A stretch of 64,000 nucleotides of DNA from Actinomadura sp. NBRC 104425 (GTDB taxonomy: Bacteria; Actinomycetota; Actinomycetes; Streptosporangiales; Streptosporangiaceae). The stretch's first letter is position 1. Each line of letters opens with the position of its first letter. The notes beneath the pieces were generated by a model. That model ran no database searches. It was not told the DNA's origin and saw only the letters and a program-made list of their open reading frames with translations. Location of the stretch: NCBI RefSeq assembly GCF_030269545.1, contig NZ_BSTN01000010.1, positions 62,001 to 126,000 on the forward strand. Direction: 5' to 3'. The translations under genes and the position numbers were made by a program. Below are positions 16,328-24,556 of the stretch, one piece after another.

Positions 16328-17332
16328 ATGATCGAGAAGGTGGGGGTGCGCGCCGTCGCGCGCGGCCTCGTCGTACCGCTCACCGCGCTGCCGCTGCTGG
16401 CGGCCGCCGGGGCGGCCGGGCCCGCGGGCGCGGCCGAGACGCGGCCCTGGCCGCCCACGGGCACCGCCACGTCGGCCTGGCCGCCCACGGGCACCGCCAC
16501 GTCGGCCGGGCCGTCCGGCGGGTACGGCGCGCCGTCGTTCGCGGGGGCCGGCAGCGGCAGGACCAAGGCGGCCCGGGGGATCGTCATCACCACGGCCGCG
16601 CCGCGGGGTCCGCTGCTGCCGGGACGCACCTACAGCTGGCCGTTCGCCGTGACCAACAAGAACCGCCAGCGGGTCGGGCCGCTGGTGCTGCGGATGCGGA
16701 TGTCCAGGCCGCTGATCTACGTGTCCGGGCAGCGCCACTGCTCGTTCGGCCGCGGCGTGGCGTCCTGCCGGCTCGGCACGCTCCGGCCGGGGCAGACGGT
16801 CGTGGGCGTGCTGACCGCCCGGGTCGCCCGGACGGCCCGGCCGGGCCAGGCGGTCGGCGGCCGACTCACGGTGACCTGGGGGCGGCCGGCCACGGTCAGC
16901 CACGCGTTCCCGCTGGTGAGGGTCGCCCGGACCGCCGACCTGTCGGTGCTGCACCGGGCGTCTTCCCGGGTCCGCTCCGGCCGGCCCATCACCTACCTGG
17001 TGCGGGTGCACAACGCGGGGCCGTCCGCGGCCCGGGGCGTCGTCGTCGCGGCCAGGGTGCCGGGCGGCCGCAGGAACGTGGTGCGGATGGTGCGCGGAGG
17101 CTGCCGCCGCCACGACCACTTCCTGATGTGCCACCTCGGGACGATCGCGCCCGGCGGGAACAGGACGCTCCGCTACAGGCTCATGCCGCGCCGCGCCGGC
17201 TGGGGGCCGCGGCCGGGCTCCGTGGTGCGCTCCAGCGTCAAGGTCACCGCGTCGACCACCGACCTGGACCTGCACGACAACGCCGCCGGCGCCGCCACCA
17301 GGGTGCTGCCCGCGCGCCGCGCCCCGTGGTGA
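16328..17332 (+). CDS. Secreted DUF11-type repeat protein
   Basis: 334 aa. The ATG follows GGGGGGA with a 6-nt gap. A Sec signal peptide (residues 1-36, ending GAAGPAGAAET) is followed by a Pro/Thr/Ala linker holding a duplicated decapeptide (WPPTGTATSA twice). A divergent Ig-like domain comes next (about 80-200), then a DUF11 domain (DLSVLHRASS, ITYLVRVHNAGPSAARGVVV). No sortase signal or membrane anchor is present. These domains occur in surface and adhesive proteins; the ligand is unknown. Confidence 0.8.
   Translation: MIEKVGVRAVARGLVVPLTALPLLAAAGAAGPAGAAETRPWPPTGTATSAWPPTGTATSAGPSGGYGAPSFAGAGSGRTKAARGIVITTAAPRGPLLPGRTYSWPFAVTNKNRQRVGPLVLRMRMSRPLIYVSGQRHCSFGRGVASCRLGTLRPGQTVVGVLTARVARTARPGQAVGGRLTVTWGRPATVSHAFPLVRVARTADLSVLHRASSRVRSGRPITYLVRVHNAGPSAARGVVVAARVPGGRRNVVRMVRGGCRRHDHFLMCHLGTIAPGGNRTLRYRLMPRRAGWGPRPGSVVRSSVKVTASTTDLDLHDNAAGAATRVLPARRAPW
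16447..16506 (+). repeat. Perfect 30-bp tandem duplication within a coding region
   Basis: Two identical 30-nt copies (16447-16476 and 16477-16506) keep the reading frame and duplicate ten residues of the linker in the secreted DUF11 protein. Perfect identity suggests recent slippage. Confidence 0.9.
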
Positions 17333-17422
17333 CCACCGCGCCGCGCCCGCGCCGACCGGGTGTCGGCACGATTCCGGGGCCCGATGGCGCGGACGGGGTG
17401 AGTTCCGTACCAGGATGGCAGC

Positions 17423-18349
17423 ATGCGTCTTCGAATCTTCACCGAGCCCCAGCAGGGGGCGAGCCACGAGACACTGCTGTCGGTCGCCAAGGCCACCGAG
17501 GAACTCGGATTCGACGCCTTCTTCCGCTCGGACCACTACCTGAAGATGGGCGACGTGAGCGGGGAGCCGGGCCCGTCCGACGCCTGGATCACGCTGGCCG
17601 CGCTGGCCCGCGAGACGTCCCGGATCCGGCTGGGCACGCTGATGACCGCGGCCACCTTCCGCCTTCCCGGGCCGCTGGCCATCGCGGTGGCCCAGGTGGA
17701 CCAGATGAGCGGCGGCCGGGTGGACTTCGGCATCGGCACCGGCTGGTTCGACGCCGAGCACACCGCCTACGGCATCCCGTTCCCGAGCATGAAGGAGCGG
17801 TTCGACCGGCTGGAGGAGCAGCTGGAGATCATCACCGGGCTGTGGCGGACGCCCGTGGGCGAGACCTTCTCCTTCGAGGGCGCCCACTACGCGCTGACCG
17901 ACTCGCCGGCGCTGCCCAAGCCGGCCCAGGCGGGCGGCCCGCCGATCCTGCTCGGCGGGCTCGGCGCCAAGCGCACCCCGCGGCTGGCGGCCCGGTACGC
18001 CGACGAGTTCAACGTGCCGTTCGCCAAGGTGGACGCCACCGGCGCCGCCTACGAGCGGGTCCGCGCGGCCTGCCGGGAGGCGGGACGGGACAAGCCGATG
18101 GTGTACTCGGCCGCCCAGGTGGTGTGCGTCGGCCGCGACGAGGCGGAGATCAAGCGGCGGGCTGACGCGATCGGCCGCGAGGTGCCGGAGCTGCGCGAGA
18201 ACGGCCTGGCCGGCACGCCCGGCGAGGTCGTCGACAAGCTGGGCAGGCTCGCCGAGATCGGCACCGAGTGCGTCTATCTGCAGGTCCTGGACCTCAGCGA
18301 CCTGGAGCACCTGGAGCTGATCGCCTCCGAGGTCCTCGGCAAGGTCTGA
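17423..18349 (+). CDS. LLM-class F420-dependent oxidoreductase
   Basis: 308 aa with a TIM-barrel bacterial luciferase-like fold. Visible conserved segments are LGFDAFFRSDHYL, LAALARETSRIRLGTLMT, GRVDFGIGTGWFDAEH, ERFDRLEEQLEII, and PPILLGGLGAKRTPRLAARYADE. This subgroup uses F420, as is common in actinobacteria; the substrate is not predictable. It is monocistronic, with a strong hairpin directly downstream. Confidence 0.9.
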   Translation: MRLRIFTEPQQGASHETLLSVAKATEELGFDAFFRSDHYLKMGDVSGEPGPSDAWITLAALARETSRIRLGTLMTAATFRLPGPLAIAVAQVDQMSGGRVDFGIGTGWFDAEHTAYGIPFPSMKERFDRLEEQLEIITGLWRTPVGETFSFEGAHYALTDSPALPKPAQAGGPPILLGGLGAKRTPRLAARYADEFNVPFAKVDATGAAYERVRAACREAGRDKPMVYSAAQVVCVGRDEAEIKRRADAIGREVPELRENGLAGTPGEVVDKLGRLAEIGTECVYLQVLDLSDLEHLELIASEVLGKV

Positions 18350-18363
18350 CGCCGCGTACCGGC

Positions 18364-18408
18364 CCGGGCCGCCGTGCCGCACCGCCTCGCGGCGGCACGG
18401 CGGCCCGG
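18364..18408. terminator. Very stable convergent hairpin
   Basis: A perfect 17-bp GC-rich stem with an 11-nt loop between the convergent LLM oxidoreductase and MFS genes. Confidence 0.75.
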
Positions 18409-18414
18409 CCCGTG

Positions 18415-20133
18415 TCAGGCGGTCGCCGCGACGGCGGGGTCGGCGGTGCCGGCGGCGTCCTCGTCCGGGCGGGCGTGCCGGGGCAGCAGGAAGGTCAACA
18501 GGAACGTCAGCCCGAGCATCCCGATCACGACCCACAGCGTCGCGGTCATCGCGTCGCCGAAGCCCTCCTTGGCGGAGCGTTCCGCGGCCGTGCCGACCGC
18601 CTGGCGGATCGCGGGGGCCGCGGCCGGGTCGGCGGACGCGGCGGCGGCCAACTCCCGTCCCAGCCGCATGCAGGACGCGGGCACCTGTTCGCCGTCCTTG
18701 GCCGAGGCGCGGTCGCGTCCGCAGGCGCGCAGGTCGGCGGCGATGCGGTCGCGCTGCGGAGCGGGGATGGAGGCGGCGGCCAGCCGGTCGCGCAGGGCGG
18801 GCGCGGCATGCTCGGCCTGCTCGGCGACCTGCCCGCCGAGCAGGCCGAAGAAGACGGTGCCCAGCACGGCGGCGCCGAGCGCGCTGCCGAACTGCTGCAC
18901 GGCGGTGAGCGTGCCGCCCGCGGAGCCGGTCTCGTGCGGCTCCACGCCCGACACCACGATGTCGAAGAACGGGGCCATCAGCAGGCCCATGCCGATACCG
19001 CAGACGAGCAGGGCGGGGGTGAGCTGCCACGGGCCGACCCCGGTGCCCGCGATGTTCAGGGTGAGCACGATGCCGGCGATCCCGGCGGCCATGACGGCGG
19101 TGCCGGCGTGGATGACGGCGCGTCCGAACCGCTGCACGGCCTGCGCGACGCCGAACCCGGCGAGGATGCCGAGCGACCACGGCACCTGGGACAGCCCCGC
19201 CTTCAGCGACGAGTAGCCGAGCCCCATCTGCAGGTAGAGGCTGAACACCAGCCCGAAGCCGGTCATGCCGGCGAAGAACACGACGCCGACCAGCAGCCCG
19301 GCGGTGAAGCCCCGCTTGCGGAACAGGCCGGGGATGACCAGCGGGTCGCGGCCGGCCCGCTGGATTCGCGCCTCGTACCAGGCGAAGACGCCGAACACCG
19401 CGACCGACAGGGCGAGCAGCGCGAAGATCCAGGCGGGCCAGTCCAGTTCGCGGCCCTGGACGACCGGGTAGACCAGCAGGCCCGCGCCGAGCGCCGCCAG
19501 CGCCGCGCCGGGCAGGTCCAGTCGCGCGGTGCCCCCGCCGCCGTCCCGGGGCAGGTAGCGCAGGCCCGCCAGCACCGCCGCCAGGCCCAGCGGCAGGTTG
19601 ATCAAAAAGATCATCCGCCAGCCGGTGCCGAACAGGTCGGCGCCGGTCAGCCAGCCCGCCAGCACCGGACCGCCCACCGACGACGCCCCCATGACCGGGC
19701 CGAAGGCGGCGAACGCCGTGCCGACCTCCTTCGGCGGGAACATCTGCTTGATCATGCCGAGGCCCTGCGGCAGCATCAGCGCGCCGAACAGGCCCTGGGC
19801 GACGCGCGAGCCGACCAGCATGCCGGGCGACTGGGCGAGCCCGCACAGCAGCGAGGCCGCGGTGAAGCCGGCCGCGCCGGTCAGGAACATGCGGCGGCGC
19901 CCGTACAGGTCGCCGAGCCGCCCGCCGATGATCAGGCCGATCGCCATGGCGAGGGTGTAGCCGGCGGTCAGCCACTGGACGGTGCCGGCCGAGCCGCCGA
20001 GGCCGGCGCGGATGGTGGGCGCTGCGATCGCGGTGACCAGCGCGTCCAGCATGTCCATGACCTCGCCGGCGAGGATCACCATCAGGGCCGCCCAGCGCCA
20101 CCGGTAGGCGGGGGCGGCGTCCGTGTCGGACAT
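18415..20133 (-). CDS. MFS drug exporter, DHA2 (EmrB/QacA) family
   Basis: 572 aa with about 14 predicted helices. The motif A loop is GGRLGDLYGRRRMFL, motif C-type glycines lie in GPVMGASSVGGPVLAGWL, and residue D29 in EVMDMLDALVTAIAAPTI sits in helix 1 as in drug:H+ antiporters. A long extracytoplasmic loop near residues 440-520 carries three cysteines, which is unusual. It is divergent from a TetR gene across a region packed with dyads, the standard layout of a repressor-controlled exporter. The exported compound is unknown. Confidence 0.9.
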   Translation of the reverse strand: MSDTDAAPAYRWRWAALMVILAGEVMDMLDALVTAIAAPTIRAGLGGSAGTVQWLTAGYTLAMAIGLIIGGRLGDLYGRRRMFLTGAAGFTAASLLCGLAQSPGMLVGSRVAQGLFGALMLPQGLGMIKQMFPPKEVGTAFAAFGPVMGASSVGGPVLAGWLTGADLFGTGWRMIFLINLPLGLAAVLAGLRYLPRDGGGGTARLDLPGAALAALGAGLLVYPVVQGRELDWPAWIFALLALSVAVFGVFAWYEARIQRAGRDPLVIPGLFRKRGFTAGLLVGVVFFAGMTGFGLVFSLYLQMGLGYSSLKAGLSQVPWSLGILAGFGVAQAVQRFGRAVIHAGTAVMAAGIAGIVLTLNIAGTGVGPWQLTPALLVCGIGMGLLMAPFFDIVVSGVEPHETGSAGGTLTAVQQFGSALGAAVLGTVFFGLLGGQVAEQAEHAAPALRDRLAAASIPAPQRDRIAADLRACGRDRASAKDGEQVPASCMRLGRELAAAASADPAAAPAIRQAVGTAAERSAKEGFGDAMTATLWVVIGMLGLTFLLTFLLPRHARPDEDAAGTADPAVAATA

Positions 20134-20177
20134 CGATTCTCCAGAGGGGTTCGGGGCGGGGGGACCACCCGCACATG

Positions 20178-20225
20178 GAACACTGTTCGTTTTACGAACA
20201 TCGTTCTATGTCGGGAACGGTGTTC
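20178..20225. promoter_or_regulatory. TetR operator array, three GAAC-N3-GTTC dyads
   Basis: Three GAAC-N3-GTTC dyads are centred at 20183, 20201 and 20220, that is 18-19 bp apart. They overlap a larger perfect palindrome, TGTTCGT-TTT-ACGAACA (20184-20200). The array lies between the divergent MFS and TetR genes, starting 44 bp upstream of the MFS start. It should bind the adjacent TetR protein, probably as several dimers. Confidence 0.7.
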
Positions 20226-20342
20226 GTGTCAAATACGCTGTTCGTGCTCGACCGAGACGAGAGACGGCCGCCATCTCTCTGTGATGGAGAAGATATATCG
20301 CGTTGGCGGCCAGTCAAGTCATATCGTGAAACGGGAGGTTCC

Positions 20343-21092
20343 GTGTCGGACACCGGCGCCCCGGAGATGCCCGCGCCGCCGTGGCGCAGCAGGCGCAGAC
20401 CGGCCGCGCCGCCGCGCCAGCCGCTCAGCCAGGAGCGCATCGTCGACGTCGCGCTGCGCCTGCTGGACGCCGAGGGGCTGGACGCGGTGAGCATGCGCCG
20501 CGTCGCGCAGGAACTGGGCACCGGCCCGGCCTCGCTCTATGCGCACGTCTCGGGCAAGGAGGAGCTGTTCGAGCTGATGCGGGAGCGGGTCGCGGGGGAG
20601 GTGCGCATCCCGGAGCCGGACCCGGCGCGCTGGAGCGAGCAGCTCCGGGAGACGGCCCGGGAGATGCACCGGGTGCTGAGCGCCCATGCCGACATCGCCC
20701 GCGTGTCGATGGCCACCATCCCCACCGGGCCCAACGCGATGCGCATCGCCGAGGGACTGCTGTCGATCATGCTGGCGGGGGGAGTTCCGCCCCAGATCGC
20801 GGCCTTCACGATCGACCAGATCTCGCTGTACGTCACGGCCCACGTGTACGAGGCGTCGCTGCACATGGCCCGCCAGCGCGCCCACGGCGGCAGCGCCGAA
20901 GAGTACATGGCGGAGTTCCTCGGCCAGGTCCGCGACTACTTCTCCAGCCTGCCGCCCGACCGGTTCCCCCACGTGGTGCGGCACGTCGGGGAGCTGATGA
21001 GCGGCGGCGGCGACGAGCGCTTCGAGTTCGGCCTCGACCTGCTGGTCCGCGGCCTGGAGTCCTACGTCGCCGCCCGCCCGGCCGGCGCCTGA
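20343..21092 (+). CDS. TetR-family repressor with TetR_C-type ligand domain
   Basis: 249 aa from GTG 20343, which follows GGGAGG; longer in-frame starts would run through the operator array and are rejected. The HTH occupies about residues 35-85 (SQERIVDVALRLLDAEG, VSMRRVAQELG, PASLYAHVSGKEELF). The C-terminal all-helical domain should bind the inducer, likely the substrate of the divergent MFS exporter. Family knowledge predicts repression of both genes until the drug binds. Confidence 0.9.
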   Translation: MSDTGAPEMPAPPWRSRRRPAAPPRQPLSQERIVDVALRLLDAEGLDAVSMRRVAQELGTGPASLYAHVSGKEELFELMRERVAGEVRIPEPDPARWSEQLRETAREMHRVLSAHADIARVSMATIPTGPNAMRIAEGLLSIMLAGGVPPQIAAFTIDQISLYVTAHVYEASLHMARQRAHGGSAEEYMAEFLGQVRDYFSSLPPDRFPHVVRHVGELMSGGGDERFEFGLDLLVRGLESYVAARPAGA

Positions 21093-21129
21093 CGCGGGCG
21101 TCGGGCAGGGGGCGTCAGGCAGGGGGGCG

Positions 21130-21969
21130 TCAGGAGGTCAAGGGCGCCAGGACGCGTTCGAAGGCGGCCCGGCGGGGCGCCCCGTCGGCCGGGTCGAACA
21201 CGGCGAACACCACGTGGTCGAACCGGCCGGCGAACTCGCCGGCCAGCGGCTCGGCGAACGCCCGGGCGACCTCGGCCGGGTCGTTGCGGAACACGCCGCA
21301 GCCCCACGCGCCCAGCACCAGCCGCTGGTGGCCGCGGTGCGCCGCCACCGCGAGGATCTTGCGGGCGCGCAGCCGCAGCACCTCGGGGATCCGCGCAACC
21401 GCCCGCTCGTCGCGGATCGCGCCGCGATTGGGCGCCGGCGAGGTGAGGAACGCCACATCGTACGGCTCCTCCAGCAGCCGCCCGGCATCGTCGCGGAACA
21501 CCGGCACACCCGGCGAGTAGATCATGTGGTCGCTGTAGAGCAGGTCGCACTGGGCCCGGTGGAAGTCGTAGTACTCGCGGGCGGAGGTCAGCGACGCGTA
21601 CAGCGCCGACGAGCGGGCCAGCCCCTCCTCCTGGGCGTGCGCGCCGTTGAGGAAGCCGCCGCCGGGGTTCTTGGCGGACGCGAAGTTGAGCGCCAGCGGA
21701 GTGCGACCGCTGTCGTGCAGACGGCGGGCGGCCGCCAGGGTCGTCTCCGCGGTAACCTCGACGCGCGTGCCGCCGCCCGCCCCGGCCGCGTCCGGCAGCC
21801 GGGCGAGCAGCCCGTCGAGCTCGGCGGGGCGGTACAGCACCGTGCCGCGCACCGCGGCGTCGATCCGGTCGGCGAGGGCCACGGTGCGGCCGGACGGCGC
21901 GGTGTAGCCGCCGCGCTCGATGATGGCCACGGTCTGCTGGGCGGTCTGCCGCCGGGGGTGTCTGCTCAT
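21130..21969 (-). CDS. TIGR02452/DUF2263 microbial PARG-type macrodomain protein
   Basis: 279 aa. The poly(ADP-ribose) glycohydrolase signature is present: PGGGFLNGAHAQEE (GGG followed by the catalytic QEE). Other conserved segments are ALNFASAKN, YSPGVPVFRD, VAFLTSPAPN and LVLGAWGCGVFRNDP, as in bacterial-type PARG. Family members hydrolyse ADP-ribose polymers or bind ADP-ribose. It is divergent from the DUF3152 gene and 1.1 kb from the RNA-repair operon. Confidence 0.9.
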   Translation of the reverse strand: MSRHPRRQTAQQTVAIIERGGYTAPSGRTVALADRIDAAVRGTVLYRPAELDGLLARLPDAAGAGGGTRVEVTAETTLAAARRLHDSGRTPLALNFASAKNPGGGFLNGAHAQEEGLARSSALYASLTSAREYYDFHRAQCDLLYSDHMIYSPGVPVFRDDAGRLLEEPYDVAFLTSPAPNRGAIRDERAVARIPEVLRLRARKILAVAAHRGHQRLVLGAWGCGVFRNDPAEVARAFAEPLAGEFAGRFDHVVFAVFDPADGAPRRAAFERVLAPLTS

Positions 21970-22080
21970 GGCGGCACGAGTCTGCCGGGCCGGGGTGGAG
22001 GCCGCAAACCGGTTTTGTCGCCCAGCAATAAGTCGTGATTTGGCAACATTTCAGATGCTTTCTGGCATCCTGGGCGGGCC

Positions 22081-23007
22081 ATGGAGCCACCGAGACCACC
22101 AAGCGCGCCGCCCCCGCCGGACGTCCGCGTCCCCGGCGCCGGCCCGGACGCGCGCGACGTCCCCGCGGTCTTCGACGAACAGCTCGAACGGTCGCTGGGA
22201 GCCGGACGGCGACGCCGCGCCGGGGCGATCGCCCTGGGCGTCCTGGCCGCGCTGCTGGTCGCGGCGGCCATCGCCGGCATCGGCGCGTTCGTCTTCCAGG
22301 GCGGGACGATGGGCGGCGCCGCCTCCAGCGCCCAGGTGCGCAAGACGGCCGCCTCGCCCTCCGCCGACGAGACGAAGGCCCGCATCGAGGCCGAGCCGTC
22401 GGCCCCGGCCAGCATCACGCCCTCGACCGAGACGTACATCCCCAAACGCGGCACCGGCAAGTTCACCCGCCCCAAGGGCTCCAACAAGACGTTCGGGAGC
22501 GGCGGACGGCTCATGCGCTACATGGTCGAGGTGGAGGGCGGCCTCCGGCAGGACCCCGCCGACTTCGCCCGCGAGGTCGACCGCATCCTGGCGCACCCGC
22601 GCGGCTGGACGGCCTCCAAACGGGTGTCGTTCCGCCGCGTGGACTCCGCCCCCTACGACTTCGTGGTGCGCCTGGCCTCGCCCGGCACCACCGACAAGCT
22701 GTGCGCCGCCTACGGCCTGGACACCGAGGGCAAGGTGAACTGCGCCGGAGGCAAGGAAGTCGTGGTCAACCTGCGGCGCTGGCTGCTGCTCACCCCCTAC
22801 TACAAGGGCAAGCCGGGCGACTACCACGCGCTGACCATCAACCATGAGGTCGGCCACCGGCTCGGGTACGGCCACGCGACCTGCCCCGGCAAGGGCCGCC
22901 CCGCCCCCGTCATGCAGCAGCAGATCTTCGGGCTCAAAGGCTGCGTCGCCAACCCCTGGCCCTACGACCGCAAGGGCCGCTTCATCACCGGCCCGTCGGT
23001 GCCCTGA
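22081..23007 (+). CDS. DUF3152 protein, membrane-anchored putative zinc metallopeptidase
   Basis: 308 aa. A Pro-rich cytoplasmic N-terminus is followed by RRRR and a membrane segment at about residues 48-75 (AIALGVLAALLVAAAIAGIGAFVF). The extracellular DUF3152 domain runs from about 120 to the end, with the zinc-binding NHEVGHRLGYGH motif and a conserved C-terminal VMQQQIFGLKGCVANPWP. HExxHxxGxxH is the metzincin-type motif; here the first position is Asn-His-Glu-Val-Gly-His. The family is actinobacterial and its substrate is unknown. No SD is evident at the ATG. Confidence 0.87.
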   Translation: MEPPRPPSAPPPPDVRVPGAGPDARDVPAVFDEQLERSLGAGRRRRAGAIALGVLAALLVAAAIAGIGAFVFQGGTMGGAASSAQVRKTAASPSADETKARIEAEPSAPASITPSTETYIPKRGTGKFTRPKGSNKTFGSGGRLMRYMVEVEGGLRQDPADFAREVDRILAHPRGWTASKRVSFRRVDSAPYDFVVRLASPGTTDKLCAAYGLDTEGKVNCAGGKEVVVNLRRWLLLTPYYKGKPGDYHALTINHEVGHRLGYGHATCPGKGRPAPVMQQQIFGLKGCVANPWPYDRKGRFITGPSVP

Positions 23008-23056
23008 CCCGGAAAACCTGTGGGGCCGCACGGTACGGGTCCGCCACACTGGCACG

Positions 23057-24556
23057 GTGCTTCTGACCATCACCACGACGGCTCCGCCCGCCACGGACCT
23101 CGGCTACCTGCTGCACAAGCACCCCGACCGCGTGCAGGCGTTCGAGCAGTCCTTCGGCACCGCGCACGTCTTCTACCCGGACGCAGGCGAGCACCGCTGC
23201 ACCGCCGCGCTGCTGCTGGACGTCGACCCGGTGAAGCTGGTGCGCACGCGCGGCAAGGGCACCCCGGACTTCTCCCTCGGCCAGTACGTCAACGACCGCC
23301 CCTACGCGGCGTCGTCCCTGCTGGCGTCCGCCATGGCCAACGTGTTCCGCACCGCGATGCGCGGCCGCTGCGACGACCGGCCGGAACTGGCCGCCGGGCC
23401 GCTGCCGCTGGAGATCCGGCTGCCCGCCGTGCCGTGCCGGGGCGGCGCGCAGCGGGCCGAAAGGTTCTTTGCGCCGCTCGGCTGGAACGTCGAGGCCGAC
23501 CCGCTGCCGCTGGACCCGGACTTCCCCGAGTGGGGCGACTCGCGCCACGTGTCCCTCACGCTGACCGGCGAGATGCGGCTCGCCGACGCCCTCAACCAGC
23601 TCTACGTGCTGCTGCCCGTGCTGGACGACGCCAAGCACTACTGGATCGCCCCCGACGAGGTCGACAAGCTCGTCCGCGCGGGCGAGGGCTGGCTGGCCGC
23701 CCACCCCGACCGGGCCGCGATCACCCGCCGCTACCTGGGCGGCCGGCGCGGCCTGGTGCGGGCCGCGCTGGGCCGGCTCGCCGACGCCGACGACGCCCCC
23801 GAGGACGCCCTCGACCGCGACCCGATCGAGGAGGAGCCGCCCGCCGCCGACCCCACCGCCGCCGAGCCGGGCGCCCCCGACCCGGACGACGCGGCCGGGG
23901 TCGCCGCGCCGCCGGTGCCGCTGGCCGAGCGCAGGATGCAGGCGGTGCTGGAGACCCTGCGCGCCGAACGCGCCCGGCGCGTCATCGACCTGGGCTGCGG
24001 CACCGGCCGCCTGCTGGCGCGGCTCAAGCAGGACCGGCACTTCGAGAAGCTCGCCGGAGTGGACGTCTCGCACCGCGCCGTGCAGATCATGCGGCGCCGC
24101 GGCCTGCCCGACGCGCCCGGCTCCGGCCGCGAACCGCGCGTCGAGGTGTTCCAGGGCGCGCTCACCTACGCCGACGAGCGGTTCGCCGGCTACGACGCGG
24201 CGGTGCTCATGGAGGTGATCGAACACGTCGACCCGCCCCGGCTGCCCGCCGTCGAGCAGGTCGTGTTCGGCGGGGCGCGGCCGCGGCTGGTCATCGTCAC
24301 CACCCCGAACGTGGAGTACAACGTGCGCTACGAGGGCCTGGCGCCGGGCGCCGCGCGCCACCCCGACCACCGGTTCGAGTGGACGCGCGCCGAATTCGCC
24401 TCCTGGGCCGACCGGGTCGCCGAGACCTACGGCTACCGGGTGCGGTACGTCCCGGTGGGCGACGACGACCCGCAGGTCGGCGCGCCCACCCAGATGGCGG
24501 TGTTCACGCTCGGCGCGCCCGCCGCGGCGCCCGGCACGGACGGGGGGCAGGCATGA
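23057..24556 (+). CDS. hen1: Hen1, 3'-terminal RNA ribose 2'-O-methyltransferase
   Basis: 499 aa from GTG 23057 (VLLTITTTAPPATDLGYLLHKHPDR). The Hen1_L N-terminal half (about 1-240) is followed by an acidic/Pro linker and a methyltransferase domain with DLGCGTGRLLARL at about 311. The metal-binding Hen1 signature lies in LMEVIEHVDPPRLPAVE and FGGARPRLVIVTTPNVEYN. With Pnkp it repairs RNAs cut by ribotoxins and adds a 2'-O-methyl mark at the repair junction that blocks recleavage. The stop overlaps the pnkp start (ATGA). Confidence 0.95.
   Translation: MLLTITTTAPPATDLGYLLHKHPDRVQAFEQSFGTAHVFYPDAGEHRCTAALLLDVDPVKLVRTRGKGTPDFSLGQYVNDRPYAASSLLASAMANVFRTAMRGRCDDRPELAAGPLPLEIRLPAVPCRGGAQRAERFFAPLGWNVEADPLPLDPDFPEWGDSRHVSLTLTGEMRLADALNQLYVLLPVLDDAKHYWIAPDEVDKLVRAGEGWLAAHPDRAAITRRYLGGRRGLVRAALGRLADADDAPEDALDRDPIEEEPPAADPTAAEPGAPDPDDAAGVAAPPVPLAERRMQAVLETLRAERARRVIDLGCGTGRLLARLKQDRHFEKLAGVDVSHRAVQIMRRRGLPDAPGSGREPRVEVFQGALTYADERFAGYDAAVLMEVIEHVDPPRLPAVEQVVFGGARPRLVIVTTPNVEYNVRYEGLAPGAARHPDHRFEWTRAEFASWADRVAETYGYRVRYVPVGDDDPQVGAPTQMAVFTLGAPAAAPGTDGGQA

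Noticed and set aside
16283..20176. A very long open frame on the minus strand (almost 1300 codons) spanning several genes
   Set aside because: It runs antisense to the DUF11 and LLM genes and in a wrong frame through the MFS gene. Its composition is the Arg/Gly/Pro-rich pattern of GC-skewed shadow frames, and it has no recognisable domains.
20175..20342. A longer TetR protein starting at ATG 20175
   Set aside because: The extra codons are the operator palindromes and less GC-biased spacer; GTG 20343 has GGGAGG at the right distance and gives a normal TetR length.
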